Below are positions 36,817 through 45,265 of a stretch of 64,000 bases of DNA, in pieces. The stretch comes from Candidatus Obscuribacterales bacterium (GTDB taxonomy: Bacteria; Cyanobacteriota; Vampirovibrionia; Obscuribacterales; Obscuribacteraceae), in NCBI GenBank assembly GCA_020050835.1, contig JAGVKB010000046.1, forward strand, positions 1 to 64,000. Reading direction: 5' to 3'. How positions within the stretch are numbered: position 1 is the first letter of the stretch; each line of letters starts with the position of its first letter. The notes beneath the pieces were generated by a model that did not search any database, was not told the origin of the DNA, and saw only the letters and a list, made by a program, of their open reading frames with translations. A program made the position numbers and the translations under genes.

Positions 36817-38277
36817 TCAATAGCCGCGTTTTCGCAATTGCTCTTGACGGGCTCGCTCGCGTGCGTCTTGCTGCTGGAGGGCGACGATATGTTTGGGGTC
36901 GTACGGATACTTGCCAGCAATCTCGTGGAACTTCTGATACATCATTCCAGCGTCGGCAGGAAGATTCATCTTCTCGAGCAGATACGCCATGTTGTAGACT
37001 GCACCATCGAACTTAGGCAGAATCATCATTGCCGACTGGAACTTAGCCATCGCGCCGTTGAGATCGCCTTCTGCTTCCAGGCAGAGACCGTAGTTCTGAG
37101 TAGCTTCGAAGCTAGTTGGGTTGAGCTCCATCGCTCGCTGAAAGGAGGCTTTTGCCCCCTCCATATCGCCGTTGTCGTACTGCCCTATCCCTTTGATCAC
37201 CAGCGCTTGAATCTCTTCTGGATCGTAAGTCAGCGGTTTCTTGCGGCTCTTTGCGCCTTTTCGCAGCTCCTTTTCAATCTCTATGATGTGCTTTTGAATG
37301 TCCTTGTTGGCGGGCATCATCGGTGCTAAGTCTTTCCAAGCTTCAACAGCATCAATCATTCTTCCTTTAAATTCATAGCACAGCGCCGTGCTGTACTTGA
37401 GCAGAAGCGGATCGACTTTGGGAAATCCTTCCTTTTCGGCATACAACGGGTTGATCTTTTCTGACTCCTTTATTTCGGCCAGGCAACGGTCGAGATCGCC
37501 GCGAAAGTATCTGAGCTTGCCCAGCTCCCAGTGCGCGGCAGCGAAACGACCGTCGCACATGAGCGCTCTTCTTAATTCTGCTTCGGCGTCGTCGAGCTTG
37601 CCGGTGGCACAGTGAATCTGACCCAAGTGGTAATGCACCATCGGATTATCAGGAACCAGCTTGGAAGCAATTGAAAGTTTCATCAGCGCCTCCGGGAGGT
37701 CGCCGGTTTTGGCTCGTTCGAAAACAGCCAATCCGAGATCGCGTTGAGCCTGCCAGTAATCAGGCTTGAGCTCGCAAGCGGTGTTGTACTCCTCGATTGC
37801 ATGGTCGAGATCGCCTCGGCGCTGCAAAACTTCTCCCAGGTGATGGTGCGCAAACGGGTATTTCGGGTTGATTCGCAAGCATTCGCCGAACTCATGCTGT
37901 GCTTCTTGCAGCTTGCCGCGCTTCATGAGGAACATCCCATGCGAGTTTCGACAATCCAGGAAATTGTAGTCGAGCGTGAGCGCGGCTTGGTAGTTCATTT
38001 CGGCATTATAGTTATCGCCGTTGTCCGCTTGGGCCTGAGCCATCAGCAGGAAGGCGTATTTATTGGCGTTGTCGGCGCCGATCGCCTTTTTGCAAAGGTT
38101 GATGGCGCTGACATAATCGTCCCCTTTATAAGCTTCCATCGCCTGCTGGTAAAACATGATTGATCTGGACTTACTCGGTCCGAATCTCTCTTGCCCAGCA
38201 GCTGACAACTGCGCGCCTCCATACAAGAGACCTACCAGAGCGCCTACCAGAAGCACAAGGGACAGTCTGCAAATCAT
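36817..38277 (-). CDS. Secreted TPR-repeat protein
   Basis: This 486-residue protein opens with a signal peptide (LSLVLLVGALVGLLYGGA, cleavage after about residue 27) and continues with about nine TPR units, for example YAFLLMAQAQADNGDNYNAE, FAHHHLGEVLQRRGDLDHAI and FEATQNYGLCLEAEGDLNGA. A less regular charged middle (about 300-350) separates two TPR blocks. The tail is strongly basic (ARERARQEQLRKRGY). It is of the same design as the protein at 22751-24208, but the sequences differ clearly. GGGAG lies nine bases before the ATG. The role is not known beyond protein binding. Confidence 0.85.
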   Translation of the reverse strand: MICRLSLVLLVGALVGLLYGGAQLSAAGQERFGPSKSRSIMFYQQAMEAYKGDDYVSAINLCKKAIGADNANKYAFLLMAQAQADNGDNYNAEMNYQAALTLDYNFLDCRNSHGMFLMKRGKLQEAQHEFGECLRINPKYPFAHHHLGEVLQRRGDLDHAIEEYNTACELKPDYWQAQRDLGLAVFERAKTGDLPEALMKLSIASKLVPDNPMVHYHLGQIHCATGKLDDAEAELRRALMCDGRFAAAHWELGKLRYFRGDLDRCLAEIKESEKINPLYAEKEGFPKVDPLLLKYSTALCYEFKGRMIDAVEAWKDLAPMMPANKDIQKHIIEIEKELRKGAKSRKKPLTYDPEEIQALVIKGIGQYDNGDMEGAKASFQRAMELNPTSFEATQNYGLCLEAEGDLNGAMAKFQSAMMILPKFDGAVYNMAYLLEKMNLPADAGMMYQKFHEIAGKYPYDPKHIVALQQQDARERARQEQLRKRGY

Positions 38278-38345
38278 AAAGCTTACTCCCGAGCCGTTAG
38301 TGCAAAATTGAGCTAGATATCATTCTAGCGTTTTGCGCTCGGTGG

Positions 38346-41129
38346 TTATTGATCCAGCTGGTTCTCTTTCGTATATCTGTGAATCAGATCGCCCATCATC
38401 AGTGTTGCGGCCATCGAGCCGTATCGTCTGGCTTGCCGGTCGGTGTGCTCGCGGGCCGCTTTCTGCAAGCCGAAGCTGTTGGCAATTCCTCGGCGAGTGA
38501 TTGTCATCGGCTCTTGCGTAAAGCGCCGAATGGCAGACGGAGCGGTGCCGACTGAAAACGGGTTGCCGTTTTCATATTGAGCCATCAGGCTGTCCCACAT
38601 GAGATTAATGTGGTCGAGCGACTTTGCTTCATCTTGACCTTTGGCGGTTGCCCGCTTCCAAGCTAGCAATGTCGCTGTCGAAACTTCAAACGGTCTGAAA
38701 TCTTCCTTGTTGAAAGGAGTCAAGAGGTTGTCCTTGCCCTTGCTTGCGGACTCCACCATTTGATCGGCCAGGAAGCTTATGCGCTTCCAGGTGGCCGGCA
38801 TGTTCGGCAGAATGTCGTTCAAGCTCTTGCCTTCCAGCGCTTGCAGAGGGGTTTCAAGCTGAGCTTTCACAAGGTGCTTGGCGACTGGGTCCCACCACTT
38901 GCGCGGGATGGCAAAATAGTCGCCTTTCTTGTCGGTGCTTGCAAAGACGTAATTGTCGCCCTGGCGGCTGACGAGATTGGCGACTTCCTCCAGTTCCAAG
39001 GCCAGGCTCTCGAGCTCTTTGTCGCCGCCGGCATGCTTGGCCCGCTGGCGTACGGTCTCAGCCGAGACTAAGAGCCGCCAGCGGTCCACACCGTGTGCTT
39101 CAAAGACATCATTGCCAAACTTCTGCCCGTAGACGCTTCTGGTTTCCAGTTTGCCGCCGGCTCTTAGTGATTTCAACAAAACTGTTAGTGAATCGGGCGT
39201 GCCAAGCACGGTTACGCCGGTGCCGCCGATATCTGACGTATTCTCGTTTCTTTGCGCGATCAGAATTTTCGTAAACAGCGTCTTGACCGGCACTTCTCCG
39301 GCGCCTGGCACCAGAATCTTGGCGTCCAACGGAATCTGCGCTTCTTTCATAGCAGCATCAACTGCTCCGCCTATGACGGTTTTGACCTGCTCGTCGGTAA
39401 ACTTCGCAAGCGTTGGAAACAGAGCATTGTGTCCGTACACTTCGTGCGCGTTGATCGGCTGAAACGGTCCGCGCAGTTCAACTTGCGAGCGCGGGAATTT
39501 AGTGACCGAGCCGTCGACCGTGCCGAATATGTGCGGTTGGGTGTAGTTATCGGTGCCGCCGACGCTGAACTTCGTGACCGCCACGCCGTCGAAGAGCGGC
39601 TTCTTGATGCCGGCTTGCTTCATACCGTCAATCAAGATACCCATATAATCTTCACCGGTAATATTCAGCCTTCTCACTAATGGGACGCCGAGCTCGGATT
39701 GCAGCGCTGCAGACGCGTGGTCGTTCAGCAATTGTCCGACGTACTCGACGTCTTCCTTAGTCTTGATTTGATTGGCGATGTCGATCAGTTGCCTGTTGGG
39801 TCTTTCGTAAATCGGATCGTAAAGCGGCACTTTGCGATCTTTGTCGATCACGCCCCAGAGCGGACCTTTGACCGCGTCTTGATAGTCGGCGATGCCGATC
39901 TGGAGAGGATCCCAGGCTTCCTGTCGCTTCTTCGCTTCGGCTGAGAGTTTGTCGAAAATCGGACCTTCATTTTCCGGGCTAACCTTTACGGCGGGCGTGG
40001 TTGGCGGTGTGCCGGCACTGCCGTCTCCAGGGGCTTTGACATCGACCGGCTCTGGAAAGACATCGCCGGCTATTTTAGCCACTTTCGCTTTGCCAGCCAG
40101 CTCGCCAGCTTCCGGTGTGAGCGCAGCGGCTGGATTGGCCGGTTTTACCTCGCCTGCCAGTTTCACGGCAGCCCAATCAGCCTCATGAGCCTTGTCACCG
40201 AGCTGTGCATTGATAGTCTCGCTGTATCCGATTCGTTTGCCATTGGCATCTAATGAGCCTTGCCGGTAGAAGCCGCCTTGTACAGGAGGGGGGTCGGTCG
40301 GAACCGTCTCTTTCTGCCCCAATCGCCAGAAGACGCTGTCCTCGATGTTCTGTGCACCCTTTCTAGCGGCGCTGACGACCGCGTCCTTCTGTTCTTTAAA
40401 CGAAAGCGTCGGAGCGACTATCTCCTTCGGTCTGACAGCTTCTGCGGCTTTGTCACAGGCCGAATCGAGTGTGCTGGCTATGCGCTTTAGTCCTTTGTTT
40501 AGTGGATTACCGTCCGCATTCCAGAAGGCATCTCTCGATTGCTCGAAGGTTAAGTAGCCGGCCGGTCCTCGGCTGGATTTGAGGTAATTGGCCATCCGCC
40601 GCTCGCCGCGCATGCCGACATAGCAACCGGTGATTGAATCAAAGGCGAAAAGTCCGATTCCTTTCGACATCTTTTCGGCAGCTCTGTCTACGCCTGCCAT
40701 ATCTTTGGCGTTGTAGGCTTCCTTCGATCCCTGCCAGATCGGCTTGGCGCCGTCATAAGCCATGTATCCCAGCATTAGTGTTCCCGCCAGCGCTTTGGTT
40801 ACGCCTTGTTCGGGCAGATAACGGCGCATGACCATTCCGGCCAGATAGGCGGTACCCATCTTGGTGGCGAATTCGACTGGGTGTGCAACGCTGTATTTGA
40901 CTGCATGCGCCAGTCCATCGGTCAGTCCGTGGAATACTCCTTTGCCGACGGCCACTGCGACTCGGGCACCGCCTGAAGTGTTGATGGTCGAGTCGACCGT
41001 TTCGCCGGCAGTGCGTGCAATCTTGTCGTCCAGGTCAGCCAGCCCCTGAAGCACCTCATTGATGGCATGGGCAGAGAAGCTATCATTTTGTCCAGGCTTT
41101 TTGTCATTGCCTTCAAAGCTTTCACCCAT
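38346..41129 (-). CDS. 927-residue protein of unknown function with an HExxxH motif
   Basis: I do not recognise this family. Start: ATG with AAGGAGA ten bases upstream. Residues 1-60 are polar. Two hydrophobic stretches at about 89-102 and 112-125 could be membrane helices, or buried helices in a toxin-like or glycine-zipper segment. An Ala/Pro-rich linker covers about 318-390. The C-terminal part (390-927) is the conserved-looking domain, with INAHEVYGHNALF giving HExxxH at 562-567, and NENTSDIGGTG at 628-638, which might supply a third metal ligand. HExxxH is the metal motif of TldD-type proteases, but the surroundings do not resemble TldD. There is no classical signal peptide. It diverges from the ADP-ribosylglycohydrolase-like gene. 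Confidence 0.7.
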   Translation of the reverse strand: MGESFEGNDKKPGQNDSFSAHAINEVLQGLADLDDKIARTAGETVDSTINTSGGARVAVAVGKGVFHGLTDGLAHAVKYSVAHPVEFATKMGTAYLAGMVMRRYLPEQGVTKALAGTLMLGYMAYDGAKPIWQGSKEAYNAKDMAGVDRAAEKMSKGIGLFAFDSITGCYVGMRGERRMANYLKSSRGPAGYLTFEQSRDAFWNADGNPLNKGLKRIASTLDSACDKAAEAVRPKEIVAPTLSFKEQKDAVVSAARKGAQNIEDSVFWRLGQKETVPTDPPPVQGGFYRQGSLDANGKRIGYSETINAQLGDKAHEADWAAVKLAGEVKPANPAAALTPEAGELAGKAKVAKIAGDVFPEPVDVKAPGDGSAGTPPTTPAVKVSPENEGPIFDKLSAEAKKRQEAWDPLQIGIADYQDAVKGPLWGVIDKDRKVPLYDPIYERPNRQLIDIANQIKTKEDVEYVGQLLNDHASAALQSELGVPLVRRLNITGEDYMGILIDGMKQAGIKKPLFDGVAVTKFSVGGTDNYTQPHIFGTVDGSVTKFPRSQVELRGPFQPINAHEVYGHNALFPTLAKFTDEQVKTVIGGAVDAAMKEAQIPLDAKILVPGAGEVPVKTLFTKILIAQRNENTSDIGGTGVTVLGTPDSLTVLLKSLRAGGKLETRSVYGQKFGNDVFEAHGVDRWRLLVSAETVRQRAKHAGGDKELESLALELEEVANLVSRQGDNYVFASTDKKGDYFAIPRKWWDPVAKHLVKAQLETPLQALEGKSLNDILPNMPATWKRISFLADQMVESASKGKDNLLTPFNKEDFRPFEVSTATLLAWKRATAKGQDEAKSLDHINLMWDSLMAQYENGNPFSVGTAPSAIRRFTQEPMTITRRGIANSFGLQKAAREHTDRQARRYGSMAATLMMGDLIHRYTKENQLDQ

Positions 41130-41608
41130 TGCGGTGTCTCCTTAATGTGCTGCGCCTTCCACTTACGGGGATGGCAACATCAAGGAGATTACGAGACTCC
41201 GCCCGGCCTGTGAATTCGGGGAATTACGATTCTGTTCGTAGATTCCCCATTATTAGCAGCGACAAAGGACTGATTATAGGTCTGAGGCTGCCTGGCTAAT
41301 GCTACAGTCCGAGTTCGACCCGGCCAGATAGATAAGGGACCGCTGAGTTTTTCTGTCATAATTAGCGGGTGTTATGCAGGAGGTCGACCAGAAGTGTTGA
41401 CGCATCCTATCTATCACTTGCCGGCGTGGCTAACACCACGTCAGAGCTTTTCGATGCAGCCGGAGATTTCGGCTCGAGAAATCTTTGCCGAAGTTTGTAT
41501 AACATCGAGCCGGGCGGTCTAGTGGCGGCCGGCTCCACAGTTTTTCCTGGTGTTTGAAGACGGCTGACCGAGCCGCTGCTACTGGTAAATCCAAGAAAGG
41601 ATTGGACC
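41130..41608. other. 479 bp divergent intergenic region
   Basis: This separates two divergently transcribed genes and must hold both promoters. No gene is convincing. The one strong structure is the hairpin at 41218-41248. A short plus frame at 41369-41557 shows no family character, and I treat it as chance. Confidence 0.4.
41218..41248. repeat. Strong 12 bp inverted repeat
   Basis: GGGGAATTACGA (41218-41229) pairs with TCGTA and ATTCCCC (41236-41240, 41242-41248) around the six-base loop TTCTGT, with one bulged G at 41241. No T tract follows on either strand, so it is not a classical terminator. It lies 89 bases before the 927-residue protein gene and could be in its leader or act as a protein-binding site. 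Confidence 0.6.
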
Positions 41609-42577
41609 GTGGACGACAAGATAATTGACAGAATTCGAGGAACCTTTCTGGGCAGCGCCTGCGCCAATTCGCTCGGTGGCAGTTGTGTCGGATTGAATCG
41701 CAAAGATGTGCTGGCAAGTTTGAGCACAGCTTGCCTGCGCGACTACAGTCCTGGACTTTCGCGCAGCTTCTTACCTGATCATCAACCCGGCGCGGTTCTG
41801 GCCGATACCTTTCTGGCTCTTGAGCTGGCTGAATCACTGGTCGCAAACGGTGGCGAGTTCGACGCAGGTGATTTAAGAGGGCGATATAAAAGGCTTTTGG
41901 AGTGCGATCGGTTTCTAGCCAGCGGGCCGGGTTCAAGTTGTCTGTCGGCGCTCAGGCGCAATGTCGACGGTGGCTCTGCCGTAAACGACGGCTCGCAGGA
42001 GGCAACTCACGATCATGGGGCGGCAAGAGCTTATCCGGTGGGATGCTTGCCTGACCGAGTCGACCCGGTCCAGCTAGCGACAGACCAAGCCAAGCTCTTT
42101 CAAGGAGACAGTCGTGTTTGGGCGGCTGCGGCGGTATTGGCGCACTCGGTTTCGCGACTGGTCAGGGGCGATCGGCTCGACACGGTCGACCAGGTGCGCG
42201 GTTACGTTCGGCGCGAATTCGAAATAGCCGGCGCAATCGACGAGCGATTCGCGGAATGGTGGGATGATGTCGCACCAGACCTCGATTACAGTCGTCCAGC
42301 CCACGAGCTACCTTATTCATTGGTAAATGTCTCCTGCGAAGTAAATGAAGCGGTGCCCACCGCCGTCGGAATTTTTCTCATTTTCAGGCACAACTTCGAG
42401 GAGGCGGTCTGTGCCGCTGCTTGCGCTGGTGGCGACACTGATACGGCAGCTGCAATGGTGGGAGCGCTAGCTGGTGCATATCATGGTGCTTCGGCGATCC
42501 CGAAACGCTGGCTTGACAAGCTCTCGGAATTGGACCGATTGGAAAAGGTAGCAGCCAGTCTGGTCGATCTCTGGTAA
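41609..42577 (+). CDS. ADP-ribosylglycohydrolase-fold protein, N-terminal metal motif altered
   Basis: ADP-ribosyl-(dinitrogen reductase) hydrolase-like fold, 322 residues. The C-terminal signature GGDTDTAAAMVGALAGAYHG begins at 274, and HGAARAYPVGCL (136-147) matches the central GAAMR.xP.G segment. The N-terminal motifs are changed: where the family has G.GDALG there is GSACANSLGG, and the SDDT metal motif reads LADT (64-67), so the first Asp is lost. Two magnesium ions are normally held by these and the C-terminal Asp residues, so activity may be weakened, changed or lost. Start is GTG behind AAAGGA. It is divergent from the HExxxH protein and 163 bases before fabG. Confidence 0.8.
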   Translation: MDDKIIDRIRGTFLGSACANSLGGSCVGLNRKDVLASLSTACLRDYSPGLSRSFLPDHQPGAVLADTFLALELAESLVANGGEFDAGDLRGRYKRLLECDRFLASGPGSSCLSALRRNVDGGSAVNDGSQEATHDHGAARAYPVGCLPDRVDPVQLATDQAKLFQGDSRVWAAAAVLAHSVSRLVRGDRLDTVDQVRGYVRREFEIAGAIDERFAEWWDDVAPDLDYSRPAHELPYSLVNVSCEVNEAVPTAVGIFLIFRHNFEEAVCAAACAGGDTDTAAAMVGALAGAYHGASAIPKRWLDKLSELDRLEKVAASLVDLW

Positions 42578-42740
42578 ACGTCACAGTTCTGTCATTGAAT
42601 TTGCGGCAAACAAGCGCGGAATCTGGAGCTTGTGTACAATCTGCCAGTGGCGCGAAAGTCGGCGCTTGACTGGCAGTGCCAAGAGACTTAAGCCGGAGAC
42701 GTTGCTTGATTGATAGTTTGAAATGGGAGGGACGCAGAAC

Positions 42741-43481
42741 GTGGGTAGTTTAGTAGACAAGGTGGCGATCGTCACAGGTTCCGGACGCGGAATTGGCAGA
42801 TCGATTGCTGAGGCGCTTTTAAATGAAGGAGCGCAGGTAGTTATCTCGGACATCAACGAGGAGCTAATCACACAAACCACCGCTGAGCTTACGAGCAAAG
42901 GCGGCAAAGTTCTCGGCGTTGCTTGCAATGTGACTGTCTCCGAAAGCATCGACAAGATGGTCGAAACGGTTATCAGCACTTGGGGCCGGGTCGATATCCT
43001 GGTCAATAATGCCGGCATCACCCGAGATGCGCTCTTCATGAGAATGAGCGAAGAGCAATGGCAAGCAGTAATCGACACCAATTTGACCTCGGCATTCAAG
43101 GTGACCAAACCGGTCGTCAAGGTGATGTCCAAGCAGCGGTCCGGGAGAATCATTAATATTGCCAGCACCACTGGAGTTCATGGCAACTTCGGTCAGGTCA
43201 ATTACGCAGCTGCCAAAGCCGGACTGATCGGATTGACTAAAACCGTTGCGCTCGAGTACGCCTCGCGTGGCATCACTTGTAATGCGGTTGCGCCGGGCTT
43301 CATAGACACGGCGATGACCCAAGCGTTGGGTGAGGAAATAATAAGCAAGGTGACTGAAAAAATCCCGATGGGCCGGATGGGCACACCGGATGATATCGCT
43401 CAAGCCGTGGTCTTCTTTGCTGGTCCCGGTGCTTACGTCACGGGACAAGTGCTGGAAGTAAATGGCGGTTTATACACGTAG
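42741..43481 (+). CDS. fabG: 3-oxoacyl-[acyl-carrier-protein] reductase
   Basis: NADPH-dependent ketoacyl-ACP reductase of fatty acid elongation. Short-chain dehydrogenase fold, 246 residues from the GTG at 42741, which has GGGAGGG (42726-42732) eight bases upstream; an ATG at 42723 lacks a site. Motifs: GSGRGIG cofactor loop, NNAG, the catalytic Ser in INIASTTG, YAAAK (Tyr and Lys), and the C-terminal GAYVTGQVLEVNGG. acpP and fabF follow in the same direction, giving a small fab cluster without fabD or fabH. Confidence 0.96.
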   Translation: MGSLVDKVAIVTGSGRGIGRSIAEALLNEGAQVVISDINEELITQTTAELTSKGGKVLGVACNVTVSESIDKMVETVISTWGRVDILVNNAGITRDALFMRMSEEQWQAVIDTNLTSAFKVTKPVVKVMSKQRSGRIINIASTTGVHGNFGQVNYAAAKAGLIGLTKTVALEYASRGITCNAVAPGFIDTAMTQALGEEIISKVTEKIPMGRMGTPDDIAQAVVFFAGPGAYVTGQVLEVNGGLYT

Positions 43482-43609
43482 GCCAATTTGTGAAGAGATG
43501 ATGCTGTGCCGGTACGGCTGCACGGACGACGTGATATTCTAAGTCCTCTGTCACAGCTTAGTAACAGCCACTCAATTGCCTTTTTCGGATTAGGGGGTAA
43601 TAACGACTC

Positions 43610-43849
43610 ATGGAAGAAAAGGAAGCCTTCGAGCGAGTAAAGAAGGTAACGGTCGCTCAGTTAAACGTGAACGCCGACGAAGTTACGATGGAAGCGAGCT
43701 TCACGAAAGATTTGGGCGCTGATTCGCTCGACACGGTCGAGTTGGTCATGGCCCTTGAAGAAGAGTTCGGAATGGAAATTCCGGACGAAGACGCCGAAAA
43801 GATTACAACAGTCGGCGAAGCGGTGAAGTATATCTCGCAGCACATCTAG
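43610..43849 (+). CDS. acpP: Acyl carrier protein
   Basis: A 79-residue acidic four-helix carrier. Ser39 in [13 protein letters not shown] takes the phosphopantetheine arm. The rest, [19 protein letters not shown] and a VGEAVKYI helix, is standard. AGGGGG lies about 13 bases before the ATG. A six-pair hairpin (CGCTCC-AACG-GGAGCG, 43856-43871) follows the stop without a T tract and may partly stop transcription before fabF. Confidence 0.97.
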   Translation: MEEKEAFERVKKVTVAQLNVNADEVTMEASFTKDLGADSLDTVELVMALEEEFGMEIPDEDAEKITTVGEAVKYISQHI

Positions 43850-43944
43850 GGTCCCCGCTCCAACGGGAGCGCCCTTGATCTGTCGCTGTCGACGCATGCG
43901 GGGCGGACTCCTGTGGTGAGCGGCCCCAGGAATCATCGTTTGCA

Positions 43945-45201
43945 ATGACCAATGAACGTGTAGTTATCACCGGGATCGGAACCGTCTCCTCAGTAGGGGT
44001 CGGTAAAGATGACTTTTGGGCAGGTATTCTCGCCGGCCGATCGGGCGTCAGCCAGATCAGTCTCGTCGCTGAGAAGTACCTGTCTGCTTGTCGGATTGGC
44101 GCTGAGATCAAAAATTTCGATCCGACCCAGTTTATGGAGCCTAAACAGGCGAAACGAATGGACCGGTTCATTCAATTTGCCGTCGCCGGCAGCAAGCTGG
44201 CGGTGCAAGATGCCAAGCTCGACATGACCAAGGAGGACGCCACAAGAGTCGGCGTTGTAGTTGGTTCTGCCGCAGGCGGATTTCAGACGATTGAGAATCA
44301 ACATACGGTGCTTTTGGAAAAGGGGCCCGGCCGCGTTTCGCCCTTCACCGTACCGATGCTGATAGTCAACATGGCGGCCGGTTGGGTCTCAATCATGCAT
44401 GGTGCTAAGGGACCAAACTCCTGCACAGTGACTGCTTGTGCTACTTCTGCTCATTCAGTCGGAGATGCCTTTCGAATCATTCAGCGCGGCGATGCCGATG
44501 TCATGCTGGCAGGCGGCAGTGAAGCGCCCATAACCGCGGTTTGCATGGCCAGTTTCGCGGCTGCGCGCACGCTGTCTACTCGCAACGATCAGCCGGAAGC
44601 GGCAAGCCGCCCGTTCGACAAAGACCGGGACGGTTTTGTCATGGGTGAAGGTGCGGCTATTCTCGTGCTCGAATCCTTGAAACACGCCCAGGCTCGTGGC
44701 GCATACATTTATGCTGAGCTGGTCGGCTACGCGATGACCGGCGATGCGTTCGATATCGTTCAACCGTGTGTTGACGGAGACGGTGCTCGCCGCGCGATGG
44801 AGCTTGCTTTAAAGGACGCTAGTTTGAAACCTGAGCAAGTTTCATACGTGAATGCGCATGGCACTTCGACCATGCTTGGAGACCGGGCCGAGACCACTGC
44901 CATCAAACGGGTTTTCGGTGAGCATGCCACCAGCAAGAAATTAGCAGTCAGTTCGACCAAGTCGATGACCGGGCATTTACTGGGTGCAGCTGGCTCACTG
45001 GAAGCAGCGGTTTGTGTTCTTGCTATTGCGCAGCAAGCTTTACCACCGACTATCAATCTGGATAATCCGGACCCTGAATGTGACCTCGACTACATTCCAA
45101 ACGTGGCCAGGAAAAATGTTCAGGTCAATGTCGCAATGTCCAATAGCTTTGGATTCGGCGGGCACAATGCTTGTCTGGTCTTTAAGAAGTTTGAGCAATG
45201 A
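43945..45201 (+). CDS. fabF: 3-oxoacyl-[acyl-carrier-protein] synthase II
   Basis: Condensing enzyme that extends acyl-ACP with malonyl-ACP. Thiolase fold, 418 residues. Nucleophile Cys165 in TVTACATSAHSVGDA, catalytic His residues in NAHGTSTMLGD and STKSMTGHLLGAAG, and the final SNSFGFGGHNACLVF are all present. It follows acpP by 95 bases, and gatA begins 64 bases after its stop. Confidence 0.97.
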   Translation: MTNERVVITGIGTVSSVGVGKDDFWAGILAGRSGVSQISLVAEKYLSACRIGAEIKNFDPTQFMEPKQAKRMDRFIQFAVAGSKLAVQDAKLDMTKEDATRVGVVVGSAAGGFQTIENQHTVLLEKGPGRVSPFTVPMLIVNMAAGWVSIMHGAKGPNSCTVTACATSAHSVGDAFRIIQRGDADVMLAGGSEAPITAVCMASFAAARTLSTRNDQPEAASRPFDKDRDGFVMGEGAAILVLESLKHAQARGAYIYAELVGYAMTGDAFDIVQPCVDGDGARRAMELALKDASLKPEQVSYVNAHGTSTMLGDRAETTAIKRVFGEHATSKKLAVSSTKSMTGHLLGAAGSLEAAVCVLAIAQQALPPTINLDNPDPECDLDYIPNVARKNVQVNVAMSNSFGFGGHNACLVFKKFEQ

Positions 45202-45265
45202 GCGGTCTGGCAGCTCGGGCCGACAACTTGCTTTCAGCTTTCAAAGCGCTTCGCTGGAGCCATTG

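Noticed and set aside
41369-41557. 62-codon plus frame before the ADP-ribosylglycohydrolase-like gene
   Set aside because: No family character; it lies in a divergent promoter region and contains the expected leader of the next gene.
44984-45265. Long N-terminal extension of GatA
   Set aside because: It lies inside fabF in another frame and does not resemble GatA; the family start is at 45266.
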